64,000 nt of DNA. Origin: Euphorbia lathyris (Eukaryota > Streptophyta > Magnoliopsida > Malpighiales > Euphorbiaceae). A program made the translations under genes and the position numbers. The stretch spans positions 86,755,501 to 86,819,500 of the forward strand of contig NC_088916.1 in assembly GCF_963576675.1 (NCBI RefSeq), read 5' to 3'. Shown one piece after another: positions 21,470 through 32,853 of this stretch. Each line of letters opens with the position of its first letter. Within the stretch, counting starts at the first letter, position 1. The notes below the pieces were generated by a model. The model did no database searches. It was not told the DNA's origin and was given only the letters and a program-made list of their open reading frames with translations.

Positions 21470-22663
21470 ATGGCAGGTAGAACCTTAAGACAGTTTCATG
21501 TGCCTCAGGCTGATCAGCAGCCCTTATGCGTCACTTACCCAGTCCTAGATGTGGCTTTTGAACTTAAATCGGGACTGATTCATTATTTGCCTAAGTTTCA
21601 TGGAATGGAAAGTGAAAATCCGCATAATCATCTCAAAGAATTTCATGCAGTCTGCTCAGTTATGAGTCCCCAAGGAATAACTGAGGAACAAGTGAAATTG
21701 AGAGCCTTTCCATTTTCTTTGCAGGATGCAGCTAAAGACTGGTTTCTCAATCTGCCCTCTGGATCCATCACAACATGGATGGGAATGGCACAAGCATTCC
21801 TAGAAAAGTATTTTCCAGCCTCTCGAGCAGCAATGATTCGAAGGGAGATTAGTGGAATAAGACAGAAAGATATTGAGACACTCCATGACTATTGGGAGAG
21901 GTTCAAAAGGCTATGTGCAAGCTGTCCCCAACATGGGATAACTGAACATTCTCTTATTCAATATTTTTATGAGGGAATGTTAGGCATGGAAAGAAATATG
22001 ATAGATGCAGCTAGTGGGGGAAGCCTGATTGATAAAACTCCATCTGCTGCTAAAGAATTGATCCAAAGCATGGCAGCAACTTCCCAACAATTTGGAAAAC
22101 AACAAGATGCTCCACGAAAAGCGTATGAGGTAGGTACTTCTTCCATTGAAGAAAAATTAAATACTTTGACATCTCTTCTACAAAATTTGGTTGTAGGGAA
22201 GGTAGCTCAAGTGAAAACATGCAGGATATGCTCGGTTATTGGACATGCTACAGATGGATGTCCCACATTGTATGAAGGAACACCGGAACAGATTAATGTC
22301 GTCCTCGGATATCAGGGGCAACCTCCACATAAATATGATCCATACTCCAACACGTATAATCCAGGATTGCGTGATCACCCATATCTCAGCTACAATCAGC
22401 AAAATAACGTGCTTCAATCGAATGCAACCCAACAATATCAGCAAAGACCTCAACAATATAGACCTGTTCAAACAGATCCAAATTCAGGTATGCTGCCAAA
22501 TCCTAATGACCAATCTGTTCTTTCTAACTTGTTGAAATTTCAGGAAGAACAAAGCAAGATCAATGTAAATCTTCAAGCAAATGTCCAAAATTTAGAGAAG
22601 CAGATGAGTCAGATAGCGACCACTCTAAGTGCAATACAGTCCGAGGGGAAGTTGCCTTCATAA
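21470..22663 (+). CDS. Gag of the non-autonomous gypsy element
   Basis: The 397-residue product has the plant retrotransposon gag core (WFLNLPSGSITTWMGMAQAF, KYFP, LHDYWERFKRLCASCPQHGI) and a zinc knuckle CX2CX4HX4C near residues 250-264 (CRIC...GHATDGC), which packages element RNA. The C-terminal third is Gln/Asn-rich with a short coiled coil (NLEKQMSQIATTLSAI). The start chosen is the first Met after the leader. A TAA at 22661 ends the frame, but the next frame continues in phase with no frameshift and reads TEANPRQNVSAI, words that normally belong to one continuous gag-pol frame in such elements. The stop is therefore most simply a nonsense mutation, though translational readthrough cannot be excluded. 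Confidence 0.9.
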   Translation: MAGRTLRQFHVPQADQQPLCVTYPVLDVAFELKSGLIHYLPKFHGMESENPHNHLKEFHAVCSVMSPQGITEEQVKLRAFPFSLQDAAKDWFLNLPSGSITTWMGMAQAFLEKYFPASRAAMIRREISGIRQKDIETLHDYWERFKRLCASCPQHGITEHSLIQYFYEGMLGMERNMIDAASGGSLIDKTPSAAKELIQSMAATSQQFGKQQDAPRKAYEVGTSSIEEKLNTLTSLLQNLVVGKVAQVKTCRICSVIGHATDGCPTLYEGTPEQINVVLGYQGQPPHKYDPYSNTYNPGLRDHPYLSYNQQNNVLQSNATQQYQQRPQQYRPVQTDPNSGMLPNPNDQSVLSNLLKFQEEQSKINVNLQANVQNLEKQMSQIATTLSAIQSEGKLPS

Positions 22664-24043
22664 ACTGAGGCGAATCCGAGACAGAATGTGAGTGCAATCT
22701 CACTCTGCAGCGGAAAAGCTTTACTCTTGCCCAAGACTAAGTCCGCTTCCGAATCAGAACAGACTGTGTCAGAGAAATCTGCAAGCAAAGAGGAGGTATT
22801 CGAAAAAGAAACGAAAGGTTTAGCTACAGAAGGTTCAACTGGTAAGTCATCCGAAGAGCAAGACATGCCCTTTGTAATTAAGGTCCATTTTCCTCAACAT
22901 TTAGCCAAATTAAAGAAGGAAAAAGAAGAGAAAGACATCTTTGAGGTATTTCGTAAGGTTGAGGTGAATATTCCATTGCTTAATGTTATTAGACAAATCC
23001 CTCGATATGCTAAATTCCTTAAAGAATTGTGTGCTAACAAGATTAAAAAAATTGGGTATGAAAAGATTACCATGAGTGAGAATGTGTCTGGTGTACTCCA
23101 AAAGAAAATGCCCCAAAAATGTAAGGACATAGGTATGTTTGCTATTTCTTGTCAAATTGGGAGTACTAGTATTAAGAGAGCAATGTGTGATCTAGGAGCA
23201 TCAATTAATGTCATGCCTAAATCAATTTATTCATCTTTAAATGCTGGTCCTTTAGAGAAAACAGGAGTAGTAATCCATCTCGCTAACCGATCTATAGTTT
23301 ATCCTGAAGGTTTGTTGGAAGATGTTCTTGTGCAGGTTAATGGTTTAATTTTCCCAGCTGATTTCTATGTCGTGGACATGGAAGATGAAGATCACTCTTC
23401 AGATTCATCAGAAATCCTGTTAGGTAGACCATTCCTAACAACTGCTCGGACAAAAATCGATGTTCACAAAGGAACAATGACTATGGAGTTTGATGGTAAA
23501 ATTGTTCAAATTGATGTTTATAAGGCCATGAAAATTCCTAATGAAGTGTCTTCTGTTTGTGGCATAGATGTTATTGAACCAATAACTCATCAGGTTTTTG
23601 AAGTATGTAGAGAAGACAGGATGCAAGTAGTTATAAAAGAAAGCTTAGATGTGAGCAGCAAAATAGAGGAGAAAGAAGTGGAGATTGGAGAAGATGTGCA
23701 GGAAGTAATGCAACAGTTGGCAGCTCTGAAATCAGAACCTGAGCGTTCTAATGCTAAAACAATTTCACACACCACTCAACATCTTTTAGCTTTCATTTTG
23801 CAGGAACCAAAATCAGAACACAGAGCCTTATGGGAAATTGAGCAGTGTAACATGAATATTGATGAAGCAGGAAAACTTAGGAAGATGCAAGTACAAGAGC
23901 TTAAGGAACTAAGGAATGAAGCTGTGGAAATTCAGCGTTTGGAGAACGGGAAAGAACAAAAATTAAATGGTCTCACGCCGTTTTATGAGAATATCCCGAT
24001 TGAAAGTGGTGAAATTATGGAGATACAAGTTCCTGGAGACTAG
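22664..24043 (+). CDS. Protease region of the non-autonomous gypsy polyprotein
   Basis: In phase with gag after one stop, the frame runs to 24043; the first Met is at 22688. After an acidic linker comes the aspartic protease domain: CDLGASINVMPKSI holds the active-site aspartate in the Athila-typical DLGA form, and EILLGRPFLTTA is the flap-side hydrophobic-Gly motif. The protease matures gag in the particle. The downstream part (DVQEVMQQLAALKS, EQKLNGLTPFYENIP) resembles the linker before RT, but the frame then ends in sequence containing GGGAGGCAACCCAG, a motif usually found after the pol stop. RT, RNase H and integrase are thus cleanly absent. Confidence 0.85.
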   Translation, partial: TEANPRQNVSAISLCSGKALLLPKTKSASESEQTVSEKSASKEEVFEKETKGLATEGSTGKSSEEQDMPFVIKVHFPQHLAKLKKEKEEKDIFEVFRKVEVNIPLLNVIRQIPRYAKFLKELCANKIKKIGYEKITMSENVSGVLQKKMPQKCKDIGMFAISCQIGSTSIKRAMCDLGASINVMPKSIYSSLNAGPLEKTGVVIHLANRSIVYPEGLLEDVLVQVNGLIFPADFYVVDMEDEDHSSDSSEILLGRPFLTTARTKIDVHKGTMTMEFDGKIVQIDVYKAMKIPNEVSSVCGIDVIEPITHQVFEVCREDRMQVVIKESLDVSSKIEEKEVEIGEDVQEVMQQLAALKSEPERSNAKTISHTTQHLLAFILQEPKSEHRALWEIEQCNMNIDEAGKLRKMQVQELKELRNEAVEIQRLENGKEQKLNGLTPFYENIPIESGEIMEIQVPGD

Positions 24044-24107
24044 CCTGAAGCTCGATTCCGTCTAGCCAAAGACGTTAACTAGCGGCGCTAATGGGAGGCA
24101 ACCCAGT

Positions 24108-24197
24108 GTTGGTCCTGCCCAGGACTAGCATCTGTCATTTATATTCAGCACTGTTGGTCCTGCCCAGGACGAGCATCTGTCATTTATATTTAGTCTT
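24108..24197 (+). repeat. 45-bp tandem duplication downstream of the protease frame
   Basis: GTTGGTCCTGCCCAGGACTA occurs at 24108 and, with one change, at 24153, each followed by GCATCTGTCATTTATATT. Similar words (CTTGCCCAAGACTAAG) recur elsewhere in the element, so the phrase may be a family motif. Confidence 0.85.
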
Positions 24198-26578
24198 TGT
24201 TTTTGTTTATTTATTTATTTATTTATTCATTTCATATGGAATAACCAATTTTACCATCATCTGCTCCAAATGACTTAAATTTCTGGGTTTTGATTTGCAG
24301 GTGTGTAGGGAAGAAAGAATGGAGAAATAAGCCTAAAGGAGTGAAATAAGAGAGTTAATTAAATTAATAGGGGCCCAATATGCTGAAAAGAAGTTAAAAA
24401 GAGGGTTAAAAATAATTTTTTGTTTTAATTCCTCTCTTTTTACCCTTGTTTTTAATTCCTCTCTTTTTACCCTTAATTCTTTTTTTTTACTCTCACCACT
24501 GTATTTCCAAAATGAAAACCCTATCTCCATCTCTTTCAATCGTACTCTTCAAACTGCAGCCACACCAAACCCATCTCTTTCAAATCTCACAACCTGCAGC
24601 CACAACCATCAAAGATCGGCCACCATCGGCTCCAGTGCAGACAAATCCAGCACCACTGCCAAGGACACGTTAAATGAGATTGAGGAAATATGTGCAAATC
24701 AATAGGCTTACTTTGAGTCTATCAACTTCGTACAAACATTCCTAAACAAAGATTGAGGCACGAGGTTCCCTTCTCCAAAAAAGGCAGTAAGCACAATTTC
24801 TCTTTCGCTTTATTTTTCTCCTATTTGTTGCCCTTTGCCCCTGATTTTTTTGAATTTCGCTTTGGGGACAATGCGAGGAGAAAAGTGGGGGAGGGATCGT
24901 TGCTATAGAAGTGTTTGACTTGTGATTTGATGATTAATTGGCTGATTGTGATGGTTAATTTGTTGAAAGACTTCTAGCTTCAGATTGTTTTGGAAATTTT
25001 GTGCTAGTATATTTGGGATTAAATTTATCTGCTGTCGAAATTTCATTATCTTACTGTTGCAATTTTAGTTTAATTTTATAGAATATGTGCTAAATTAGTG
25101 TGAGGGTCCACCTCAAGTGAAAAAACCAGAAAATATGCTCGAGTCTAGTGTGGGGTGTCCACCCTTTGTTTTGTCCCTAGAAATAACAATTCTAGCTCTC
25201 AGTTTTGCACTTGGTTGAAACTAGGTTGCCAACTTAGTATTGAAACCTCTAAGTCTTGTTTTGAGTAAAGCTGTCAATTTGAAAAGGTCAGGGTTGCACA
25301 ATTGTCTTGAGCATGCATATGAACAACTTCATTAATTTCCCATTACATGACAGACGTTTTGAATGAAACAACACCAATTTACCCCAATTTTTGGAAAGTT
25401 TTTGAGCCTAAATGAAAGAACAAAAACATTACACTTTGTTCTATTCTTTTTGAGTGTTATCCAATTCTAGTTTGGAATTCTAGAACTTGCCATGTTATGC
25501 ATTTTGAGACCACACTGATGCATTAAAAATGATCAGGGCAGTAGGTTTCTTTTCTTAGCCATTTCAAATAAAATTCGAACCCTTAGTCTTGCTCAAGACT
25601 AACAAAAATAACAGTACCAGCCCTTAGTTAGCCACATTTGAGCCTTTTCCCATTCTTGACACACCTTTGTTCGAGTCCCTTGGCCAAGAACGTTCTAGCC
25701 ACCAGAGTCTTTACATTCTCTCACTTATTTTTGTGTTTAGCTGTTGCTTTAAGCAATCTCCATATTCGAATTAACCACAAGCTCATCAAAGTATGAGGAT
25801 TTAGCATAAGCCTTTTGCTTATATGTGGTTGTGATTCAAAAGGTGTCTAAATGGACATTAGCTTGAAAAGTGGTAGCTTTCTTATTCTAGTTTAAAGTAT
25901 TATCTTTAGAATAAAAAGAAAAAAAAGAAGCCTCAAAGAAAAAAGAAAAAAAAAACAGAAGCAAAAAAAAATGTTCTGTTAACTTATTCATTTCAGTATG
26001 TATATAGTTGTTTAAGTTTGTCTTAAACATTCATTCTGAATTTTAAGAATTGTGATTCATTTGTAAATAATTGTGTCTTGATTTCCATTTTGGCCATTTT
26101 CAGAGTGAATGTACATTTTTATTACTCTCGATTTCCCTTTCTTCCTCAATTCCTATCCAAACCTTAACGCTAGCCTACGTTACACCCTGTTTTAAGTCCC
26201 TTTGATTTAGTGTCTTGAATTCATACTAAGTGGTGGAGATTTGATATATTGGCAAGCTTATGGTAATTTCATTCTAGGTTGCGACTTGAGTGATTCCTTG
26301 AAGACTAATCATAGCCTAAACACTTGAGTGCAATGAGTGGCTTCCGTGAGGGTGTTGTTGATTTTAATTCATACCTTATGTACATGGTCAAAAGCTCAAT
26401 TGCTGAGATTCTTCAAGTAGCTACATTGTGTGTTTAAACATGAATAATATCTTGGCTTTGAGAATTGATGGCTGATAATCTTTACATTATGAGGGGGTCG
26501 AGAAAGGTTGGTAAACACGAAATCATAAAAGTAAAAAGATGATGACATGATCTGATATGCTTGGGGACAAGCATTGGG
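24198..26578 (+). other. Long non-coding internal region of the gypsy element
   Basis: About 2.4 kb without a convincing frame. It includes a purine-rich run after TTGGGGACAATG (24862-24900; AAAAGTGGGGGAGGG), which looks like an extra polypurine tract, and an A-rich stretch at 25910-25972. Such long spacers before the 3' LTR occur in Athila-like elements. Confidence 0.7.
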
Positions 26579-26593
26579 TAAGTGTGGGGTATT
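26579..26593 (+). other. Polypurine tract
   Basis: GGGGACAAGC...TAAGTGTGGGGTATT lies immediately upstream of the 3' LTR start TGATAAG, the position of plus-strand priming. Confidence 0.7.
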
Positions 26594-27911
26594 TGATAAG
26601 TCTCCAATTCAACGTTCAAATGTCCACTTTAGTGCTATGTTATTTAATTAATTTGGTGTTATTTTGGGTATTATTGCTTGTTTTGGTTTGATTTGCCTCC
26701 ACATGACTTAAATGATTAAAAGGAGCAGAATTGGGCTTAATTGGAGAAACTTTGAACCAGAAAGGAATTTGGTGCTGAATTAAAGGAGCTGAAGCGAAAA
26801 TGGAGTTAGTCTTGCCCAAAACTAAGGACCTCCGAATCTTCTGATGTTCAAATTGACCAGGACCTTTTCCAACTCGAAATAGAAGGCAGAAAATCAGGGA
26901 TTTGAAATTTATAAAAGAGGTTGATGATTTAGATAGATATTATTTCGTTACCCAACTTTTTTTTTTTGATGAATGTTACCCAACTTTTAGGAGGGGGTTT
27001 TCTCTATAAATAGATGAGAATTTACACCTTGGGGGATAAGTTCTTTTTTAGGTTTTTTCTCTCTTTTTGGTTTCTTAGTTAGCTTTATTTATTTTTATCA
27101 TCTTTAATGGCTATCATAGTCGATTTCATGACTATGTGTAGCTAAACACTTTCTTCGGTTAAGGGATTAATCAAAGGCGAGCATTATTTTCTATCGTGAG
27201 ATTGTTACTCTTTAATTTAGAAATCTGAATTTATATGAGTTGTTTGCATGTTTGTTAATCTATAAAATCAGACTATCATTGGAGGTCCAGGTGAAGGTTT
27301 GGCCAGACTTTTGCTTTTTCATTCATTGAACAACGTTAGGAAATAGGATTTGTAATCATCTGAATATCTTAACAACGATTAAGCGCATGAACATGCGATT
27401 TGGTTTAAATCGGAATCGCTAAGAATTCAGTTAACTTAGATTGGGTCCTTCTAATTCCTAATGCTTTCGACGGATTAAATTCTAAGCGCTAAGCTAGAAC
27501 TGTCTGATTGAATAGGAGCTTATCTTTAGGCGCTCTAGGATTTGCTTTACAATTAAGGTAGGATTAGGTCGGGAATGAATAAGGAACGGATATAACCAAT
27601 CCAGATCATGTTAATTAAGATAATGTCTCACCGTCAATGATCGATGGGAAATAATTGTTTAGCCTGCGGAATCTCCCTTAACTGAAATTCCAACATATAA
27701 TTTTACATGCAATTTCAATTTGATTCGGCAATTTTTATTTATTCATTAATCAACAATTTCAATCCCCCTTATTTATTTTTTGTTAATTGTTTGGTTATAT
27801 TTGTGATTAGATCAGTATTAGTCCTTTGGGTACGACCTTTACTTGCTCTTTTACAATTTATTTTTGGCTAAGTGAAGTTATAATTAACTTTGGTGGATTC
27901 GACACCCATCA
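26594..27911 (+). repeat. 3' LTR of the non-autonomous gypsy element
   Basis: 1318 bp, TGATAAG to CCCATCA, followed by the target duplication ACCAA. It carries about 160 bp at 27375-27538 (GATTAAGCGCATGAACATGC onward) missing from the 5' LTR; this is probably the ancestral form, since 5' LTR sequence at that point looks like a repair filler. Confidence 0.92.
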
Positions 27912-27916
27912 ACCAA

Positions 27917-28144
27917 CAAAGAGGTTCTTTTCTAGCTAAACTAGAAGGAGTGAATCCCAATAAACAAGGTATAAACCTTAGGTTCTCAAAGAGAATGATT
28001 TTGATTGATAAAAGTTAGTTTATCCTTACAAAAAATGAGAGTTTAAATACATCCTCCTAATGATAATAAAAGACAAGGACTACCCCTTACTAGGGTTTCA
28101 ATAAGGCTATCCGTAAAGGGTAAAATAGGTGATACGCCCCGACA
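27917..28144 (-). repeat. LTR of the older gypsy element, first part
   Basis: On the minus strand the LTR begins TGTCGGGGCGTATCACC at 28144, about 110 bp after the integrase stop, and runs to the nested element at 27911; its remainder must lie left of 20158. A purine-rich stretch suited to priming is not obvious next to it. Confidence 0.6.
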
Positions 28145-28256
28145 ATCAATACAATGGTACATGTACGGATTGTCAGGGTTGTTGGTGAATTACTTCGGGA
28201 GGAAGTAAACCGAGATCCGCCCAGGGGTAGATGTTGATTCGCCTCATTGTGTACTC

Positions 28257-29036
28257 CTAGATCCGCCTCGCTCGTATGTCCTGGGGATCCGCCCTCCTAG
28301 GTACAACCTCCGTGGGTCTGATGTTTGAGGATCCGCCAGAGCGCGTGTGATCAGCGATCCTAGTTAGGATGTCCGCATCATTCTCTCCTTCTTTAAAAGA
28401 GTTCGGCACTGATTTGTCTTTGTTGAACTCCAAAGGACCATCCGGCTTCCATGGGCTAAGGTCACGGATGTTGAACGCTGGTGAGATTTTACCAAGCCAA
28501 TTCGGCAATGCTATATGATAGGCATTGGCATTGACCTTCTTGGTGACCTTGTATGGCCCGTATTTCCTAGGCCGAAACTTGCTGCTTGTGGCGTTGGCGA
28601 GTCTCTCTTTGCCCAAATAGACCATAACCTCATCCCCAACCTCAAACTGTAGGTCCCTGCGGTGCTCATCCGCCTTAGCCTTTAATGTCTGATTCCTCTC
28701 TTTAAGAGTCTTTCTCACCTCTTGGTGCATCTGTACATAATCCTTGGCCAGCTGGTTGGCAGTCACGTTTCCTTTAGGAAGATGGGCTATATCAAGGACG
28801 TGGTTCGGGGTCTTCGTGTATACCACCTCAAATGGGGATCTCCCGGTTCCCGAATGTACAGAGCCGTTGTAGGCGAACTCAGCTTGGGCTAAAACCACAT
28901 CCCACATCCTGGGCTTATCCTTACACTTGCTGCGCAGTAAGTTTTCCAAAGTTCTATTGACCACCTCGGTCTGTCCGTCTGTTTGAGGATGGGCGGTGGT
29001 ACTAAACTTCAGAGACGTATCAAACAGAGCCCACAA
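28257..29036 (-). pseudogene. Gypsy integrase, catalytic end and C-terminal part
   Basis: The 259-codon frame starts in the catalytic core at [20 protein letters not shown], which includes the last acidic catalytic residue (the E of DDE), then has the [18 protein letters not shown] and [20 protein letters not shown] motifs of the GPY/F module. Integrase joins element DNA to the host genome. The C-terminus ([15 protein letters not shown] onward) lacks a recognisable chromodomain. The N-terminal half lies in a different frame upstream, so a frameshift splits the gene near 29040-29116. Confidence 0.88.
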
Positions 29037-29116
29037 CGTTCGCCAGAAGTGACTGAGGAACTTCGTATCACGATCCGAAACAATGCTCTTAGGTACGCCA
29101 TGTAACCTGACAATCT

Positions 29117-29617
29117 CTATGAAGAATATAGCTTAGCAGTCGTTGAGGCATCATTAGTTTTACGACAAGGTATGAAGTGGGCCATCTTTGAGAACCGATC
29201 AACCACGACAAAGATGGAATCCATGCCTCTCTGAGTTCTGGGCAACCCTAGGACAAAGTCCATGGACAGATCCTCCCATATGGTCTCTGGCACAGGCAAA
29301 GGTAGTTGCAAGCCAGCATTTGTAGTGCGTCCCTTGGCGGTCTGGCAAATATAGCATCGTTCTACTAAGTAGACAACATCTCTTCTCATCTTAGGCCAGA
29401 AATAACGAGAACTCACTGCTTCAAATGTCTTGTCTCGCCCAAAATGTCCTCCAAGGGATCCGCCATGTAGATCACGAATAACCTTCACGCGGATGGAAGT
29501 GCAGGGTAAGCAAAGTTGGTTGCCCCTCATGAGATACTCATCCATCAGGTGATACGCCCCATCCCCATGCTGGTGCTGACACTTTTCCCAGATACTGCCA
29601 AAATCAGGATCCGGCAA
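29117..29617 (-). pseudogene. Gypsy integrase, zinc-binding and core N-terminal part
   Basis: The frame holds the HHCC zinc finger region (HGGSLGGHFGRDKTFEAVSS, with C-X2-C as CYICQTAKG), and the core motif LSMDFVLGLPRTQRGMDSIF with VVVDRFSKMAHFIPC, containing the first two catalytic aspartates. It ends at a stop near the middle of the core, where the intact reading frame should continue into the frame at 28257-29036. Confidence 0.88.
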
Positions 29618-29674
29618 GTATTCTCCTCGGATGTGTTCAAAACAATCGGTCTCTAGGTTTACTGTCTTGATTAG

Positions 29675-29881
29675 TTACACCCTTCGACTCAAGGCGTCCG
29701 CCACCTTGTTCTGTTTTCCAGCCTTATGGATAAGCTTATAGGGGAACTTATCTATGAAGGCGAACCACCGAGCATGCATGGAGCTTCGAAGTTGCTTCTG
29801 ACTTCCTAGGTACTTGAGAGCTTGATGGTCAGTGTAGAGGATGAATTCTTTTCCCACCAAGTAATGCTCCCACACTTTCAA
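29675..29881 (-). pseudogene. Gypsy RNase H, C-terminal part
   Basis: The frame reads [20 protein letters not shown], then [20 protein letters not shown] and [10 protein letters not shown], the final RNase H motifs of Ty3/gypsy polyproteins. It is separated from RT upstream by a stop/frameshift at about 29882-29975 and from integrase downstream by another stop. Confidence 0.85.
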
Positions 29882-29889
29882 CGCCCTTA

Positions 29890-31365
29890 CTACAGCATAA
29901 AATTCTTGATCATACGTTGCCCACTTTTGCCGTGCCTCACAAAGCTTCTCACTGAAATATGCAAGGGCCTCTTTTCTTGCATCAAGACACCACCAATCCC
30001 AACTCCACTGGCATCACACTCAACTTCGAACAGTTTATCAAAATTGGGATACGCCAGCACTGGCGCTGTACTCAGCTTTTCCTTGATCAGGGCGAAGCTC
30101 TTCTCTTGGGCATCCAGCCACTCGAACCCCCTTCCCTTCTTCAAACATTGTGTCAATGGGGCCACTATGGCACTGAAGTTCTTGATGAATCGGCGATAAA
30201 ATGTTGCTAGCCCATGAAAACTTCTGATATCCCCCACATTCCTCGGAGTGGGCCATTCCCGGATGGGTCTTACCTTCTCCCCATCAACTTGGACCCCATC
30301 GCCACTAATCACGAACCCAAGGAAAACCAGGCTCTCCATGACGAAGTCACACTCCTTAGTGTTGGCGTATAACTGGTGTTTCCTTAACAGGTCAAACACT
30401 ATCTGTAAATGCTCCACATATTCCACCAAGGTCTCGCTATGAATCAGGATGTCATCAAAATACACAACTACAAATTTTCCAATCACCGGGCGAAGCACTT
30501 GATTCATCAGCCTCATAAATGTACTAGGGGCATTAGTCATCCCGAATGGCATTACTAACCACTCATACAATCTATCTCTGGTCTTGAAAGCCGTCTTCCA
30601 CTCATCCCCAGATCGAATTCGTATCTGATGATAACCACTCCTGAGATCAATCTTGGAGAAAACTCGGGATCCGCCAAGTTGGTCTAGCGTATTATCCAAC
30701 CTTAGAATAGGGAATTTATACTTGATAGTGATCTTATTAATAGCCCTGCTGTCCACACACATCCACCAAGATCCATCCTTCTTGGGCGTAAGTAGGGCTG
30801 GGACGGCGCATGGACTCATACTTTCCCTAACGTATCCCATCTCAATGAGCTCTTCCACCTTCTGCCTCATGATGTCATTTTCCTTTGGACTCATTCGATA
30901 ATGGGGGAGGCTTGGTAAACTAGCCCCGGGCAAAAGATCGATATGATGTTGGATGTCCCTCAAAGGTGGTAACCCACTTGGCAATTCCTCAGGGAACGGA
31001 TCTTGATATTCGCCAAGTAGGCGGGTCACCTTAGTTGGCATCTCCCTTTCGCCCCTTTGGGAGGGTTCATGATTCGCCTTAACCATTACCACATACACCA
31101 TCTGGCTCTCTTCACATTCGCTGACAAATGATTTGTGTGTAGGACAGACTACCAAGGTAGACTTCTCATCGGCCTTTGGCTCTCTCATCATTGGCGTAAG
31201 TACGAACTTCACCCCATTCTTCACAAATCTGTAAGTGTTCTCTCTTCCTGCGTGGGTGGCATCGTTATCAAACTGCCAGGGTCGGCCCAACAATAGGTGG
31301 CAGGCATCCATATCGACCACATCACAACAAACTTCATCACTGTAATCACCAATCGCAATATGCAT
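29890..31365 (-). pseudogene. Gypsy protease end, reverse transcriptase and RNase H start
   Basis: The 491-codon frame starts at the C-terminal part of the protease ([18 protein letters not shown]), passes a linker, then has all RT blocks: [70 protein letters not shown] and catalytic YFDDILI. RNase H begins at [19 protein letters not shown] and then loses frame at about 29975. One usually conserved Arg in WRMCVDSR is Trp here. The copy is inactive because of frameshifts, not RT active-site loss. Confidence 0.9.
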
Positions 31366-31815
31366 CTTTGGGTCACCCTAAGTTCACCCACGTTTTTTAT
31401 CCATCCCACCTTATAGGGGTCGGGATGCGCCTCCGCCAACAACCCGAATTTCTGAACGGCGCTGCTACTCACAATTTTCTCTTCTTCCACTATCTATTAT
31501 CACATTGCATCGCCCCCCTCTCATGAGACAGCGGGTCCTGAATAGTCGGTGCCTCTGATCTCCCTCTATCCGGTTGGAGACTAACAAACGCCGTACCACA
31601 TGAATGTCGTATCTCTCTTCATCCGCCTCATCATCATCGTCTCCCAAGGGTTCATAAAATACTTCATCCCTTTCGTCATAGTCATCTTCATACCTCTCCA
31701 CCATGTTGGCACTTTTCCTCCTAGGACATTCGTTGGATCTATGGCCTGGCTCATTGCACCGAAAGCATTTAAAAGGCGCTGGCCTCGCATACGGATTGTT
31801 GCTCTTAGGTGGTAA
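31366..31815 (-). pseudogene. Gypsy gag end (zinc knuckle) and protease start, frameshifted
   Basis: On the minus strand, CFRCNEPGHRSNEC near 31740-31782 is a perfect CX2CX4HX4C zinc knuckle at the end of gag. It leads into an acidic linker (YEDDYDERDEVFYEPLGDDD) and the protease start CNVIIDSG, where DSG is the active site. Frame changes occur near 31465-31500 and 31365. The rest of gag and the 5' LTR are missing: similarity stops at about 31815. Confidence 0.8.
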
Positions 31816-31899
31816 TGTATGGCTTCAGCTGGCCTTGGTAATTAAGTTAAAGGCATGACACTACCATCAGATGACGGATTTAGTCTCCAGATGGGAGAT

Positions 31900-32172
31900 T
31901 GTTGGGCTTATGGAGACTAATATATATAGGCCCAACTGAAGCGATGGGCCCAACTGCAGCGATCCAACTATTGAGTGGGTTTCAGACGGTTAGGGTTTCA
32001 GGAGTATAAATGTAACCTCTTTCTCTGTAATCCGCATCTCATTCATTATAGTAAATATCCTAGCTTGGTTGTGCCCCCAGATGTAGTCATTCATATTGAG
32101 TGGCGAACTGGGTAAACAATTCTTGTGTGTTTGCTTATTTTTCGTTTATCGTAATTTCAATTATTCCTAACA
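31900..32172 (+). repeat. Copia-type LTR with adjoining polypurine tract
   Basis: The unit starts TGTTGGGCTTATGG right after a GATGGGAGAT polypurine tract and ends TTATTCCTAACA, giving TGTT/AACA termini over 273 bp. It contains a promoter-like GGAGTATAAATGTAACC near 32000. Only about 80 bp of internal sequence lies to its left (31816-31899), so this is the 3' end of an otherwise deleted copia element. Confidence 0.75.
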
Positions 32173-32333
32173 GTAAACAATTCAACAAAACATTTTAGTT
32201 AATCATATTCCCTAACAGGATATTGTGGCTTCGTGGTTTGAGCTACGACTTGACCTTTGTTTTTATAGTGCTTAAAGCCTTTAATTATTATTAAGGATTT
32301 TTTTTCAAACTAAGCATTGACCTAATTATAGTC

Positions 32334-32557
32334 AAAGTGGAGTTAGTGATTTTCGGCCAAAGTTACTACTTTGTTGAGGAAAATCACCATCTTATGTTAA
32401 TTTTCATTACACACAATTGTGACTCAATGGTTCATATGAGATAGTTAAAGTGGAGTTAGTGATTTTCAGCCAAAGTTACTACTTTGTTGAGGAAAATCAT
32501 CATCTTATGTTAATTTTTATTAAACACAATTATGGATCAATGGTTCATATGAGATAG
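32334..32557. repeat. 113-bp tandem duplication
   Basis: Two copies beginning AAAGTGGAGTTAGTGATTTT at 32334 and 32447 and ending TTCATATGAGATAG differ at a few bases. No coding sequence. Confidence 0.9.
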
Positions 32558-32853
32558 CTAATGGATCCAAAATCATAGCGCTACTCCCATTAATAAAAAA
32601 ATCAATTGTTTAAATTTTATTTTTGCATTTTTTTTATCAAACTTATTTATTTTAATTAGTTTTTAAAAAAACTTCACTTATTTAATTCCTTAGATATTAT
32701 AGAATTTAGTGACTATATAAACACATTTGAGACTTTTTTTTCTTGATATGCATTCTTTTTCTTTATGTGGATTCGAAAATTATATGATTTAGCCAATAAA
32801 AAACATGGTAAAGCCAAGATATGATGCATGTAAATTCGACTTTTGTGTTTCAG

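Larger units (their letters stand above)
20163..27911 (+). mobile_element. Complete non-autonomous Ty3/gypsy element carrying gag and protease only
   Basis: Two LTRs starting TGATAAGTCTCC and ending in CATCA/CAATCA bound 7.75 kb, with the 5-bp duplication ACCAA at 20158-20162 and 27912-27916. Order: LTR, tRNA-Asp-like primer site, gag, protease, about 2.5 kb without coding sequence, polypurine tract, LTR. No reverse transcriptase, RNase H or integrase is present, so it must have moved with enzymes from a related element. By eye the LTRs differ at about twenty substitutions over the shared 1.16 kb. It sits inside the LTR of an older gypsy copy. Confidence 0.92.
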
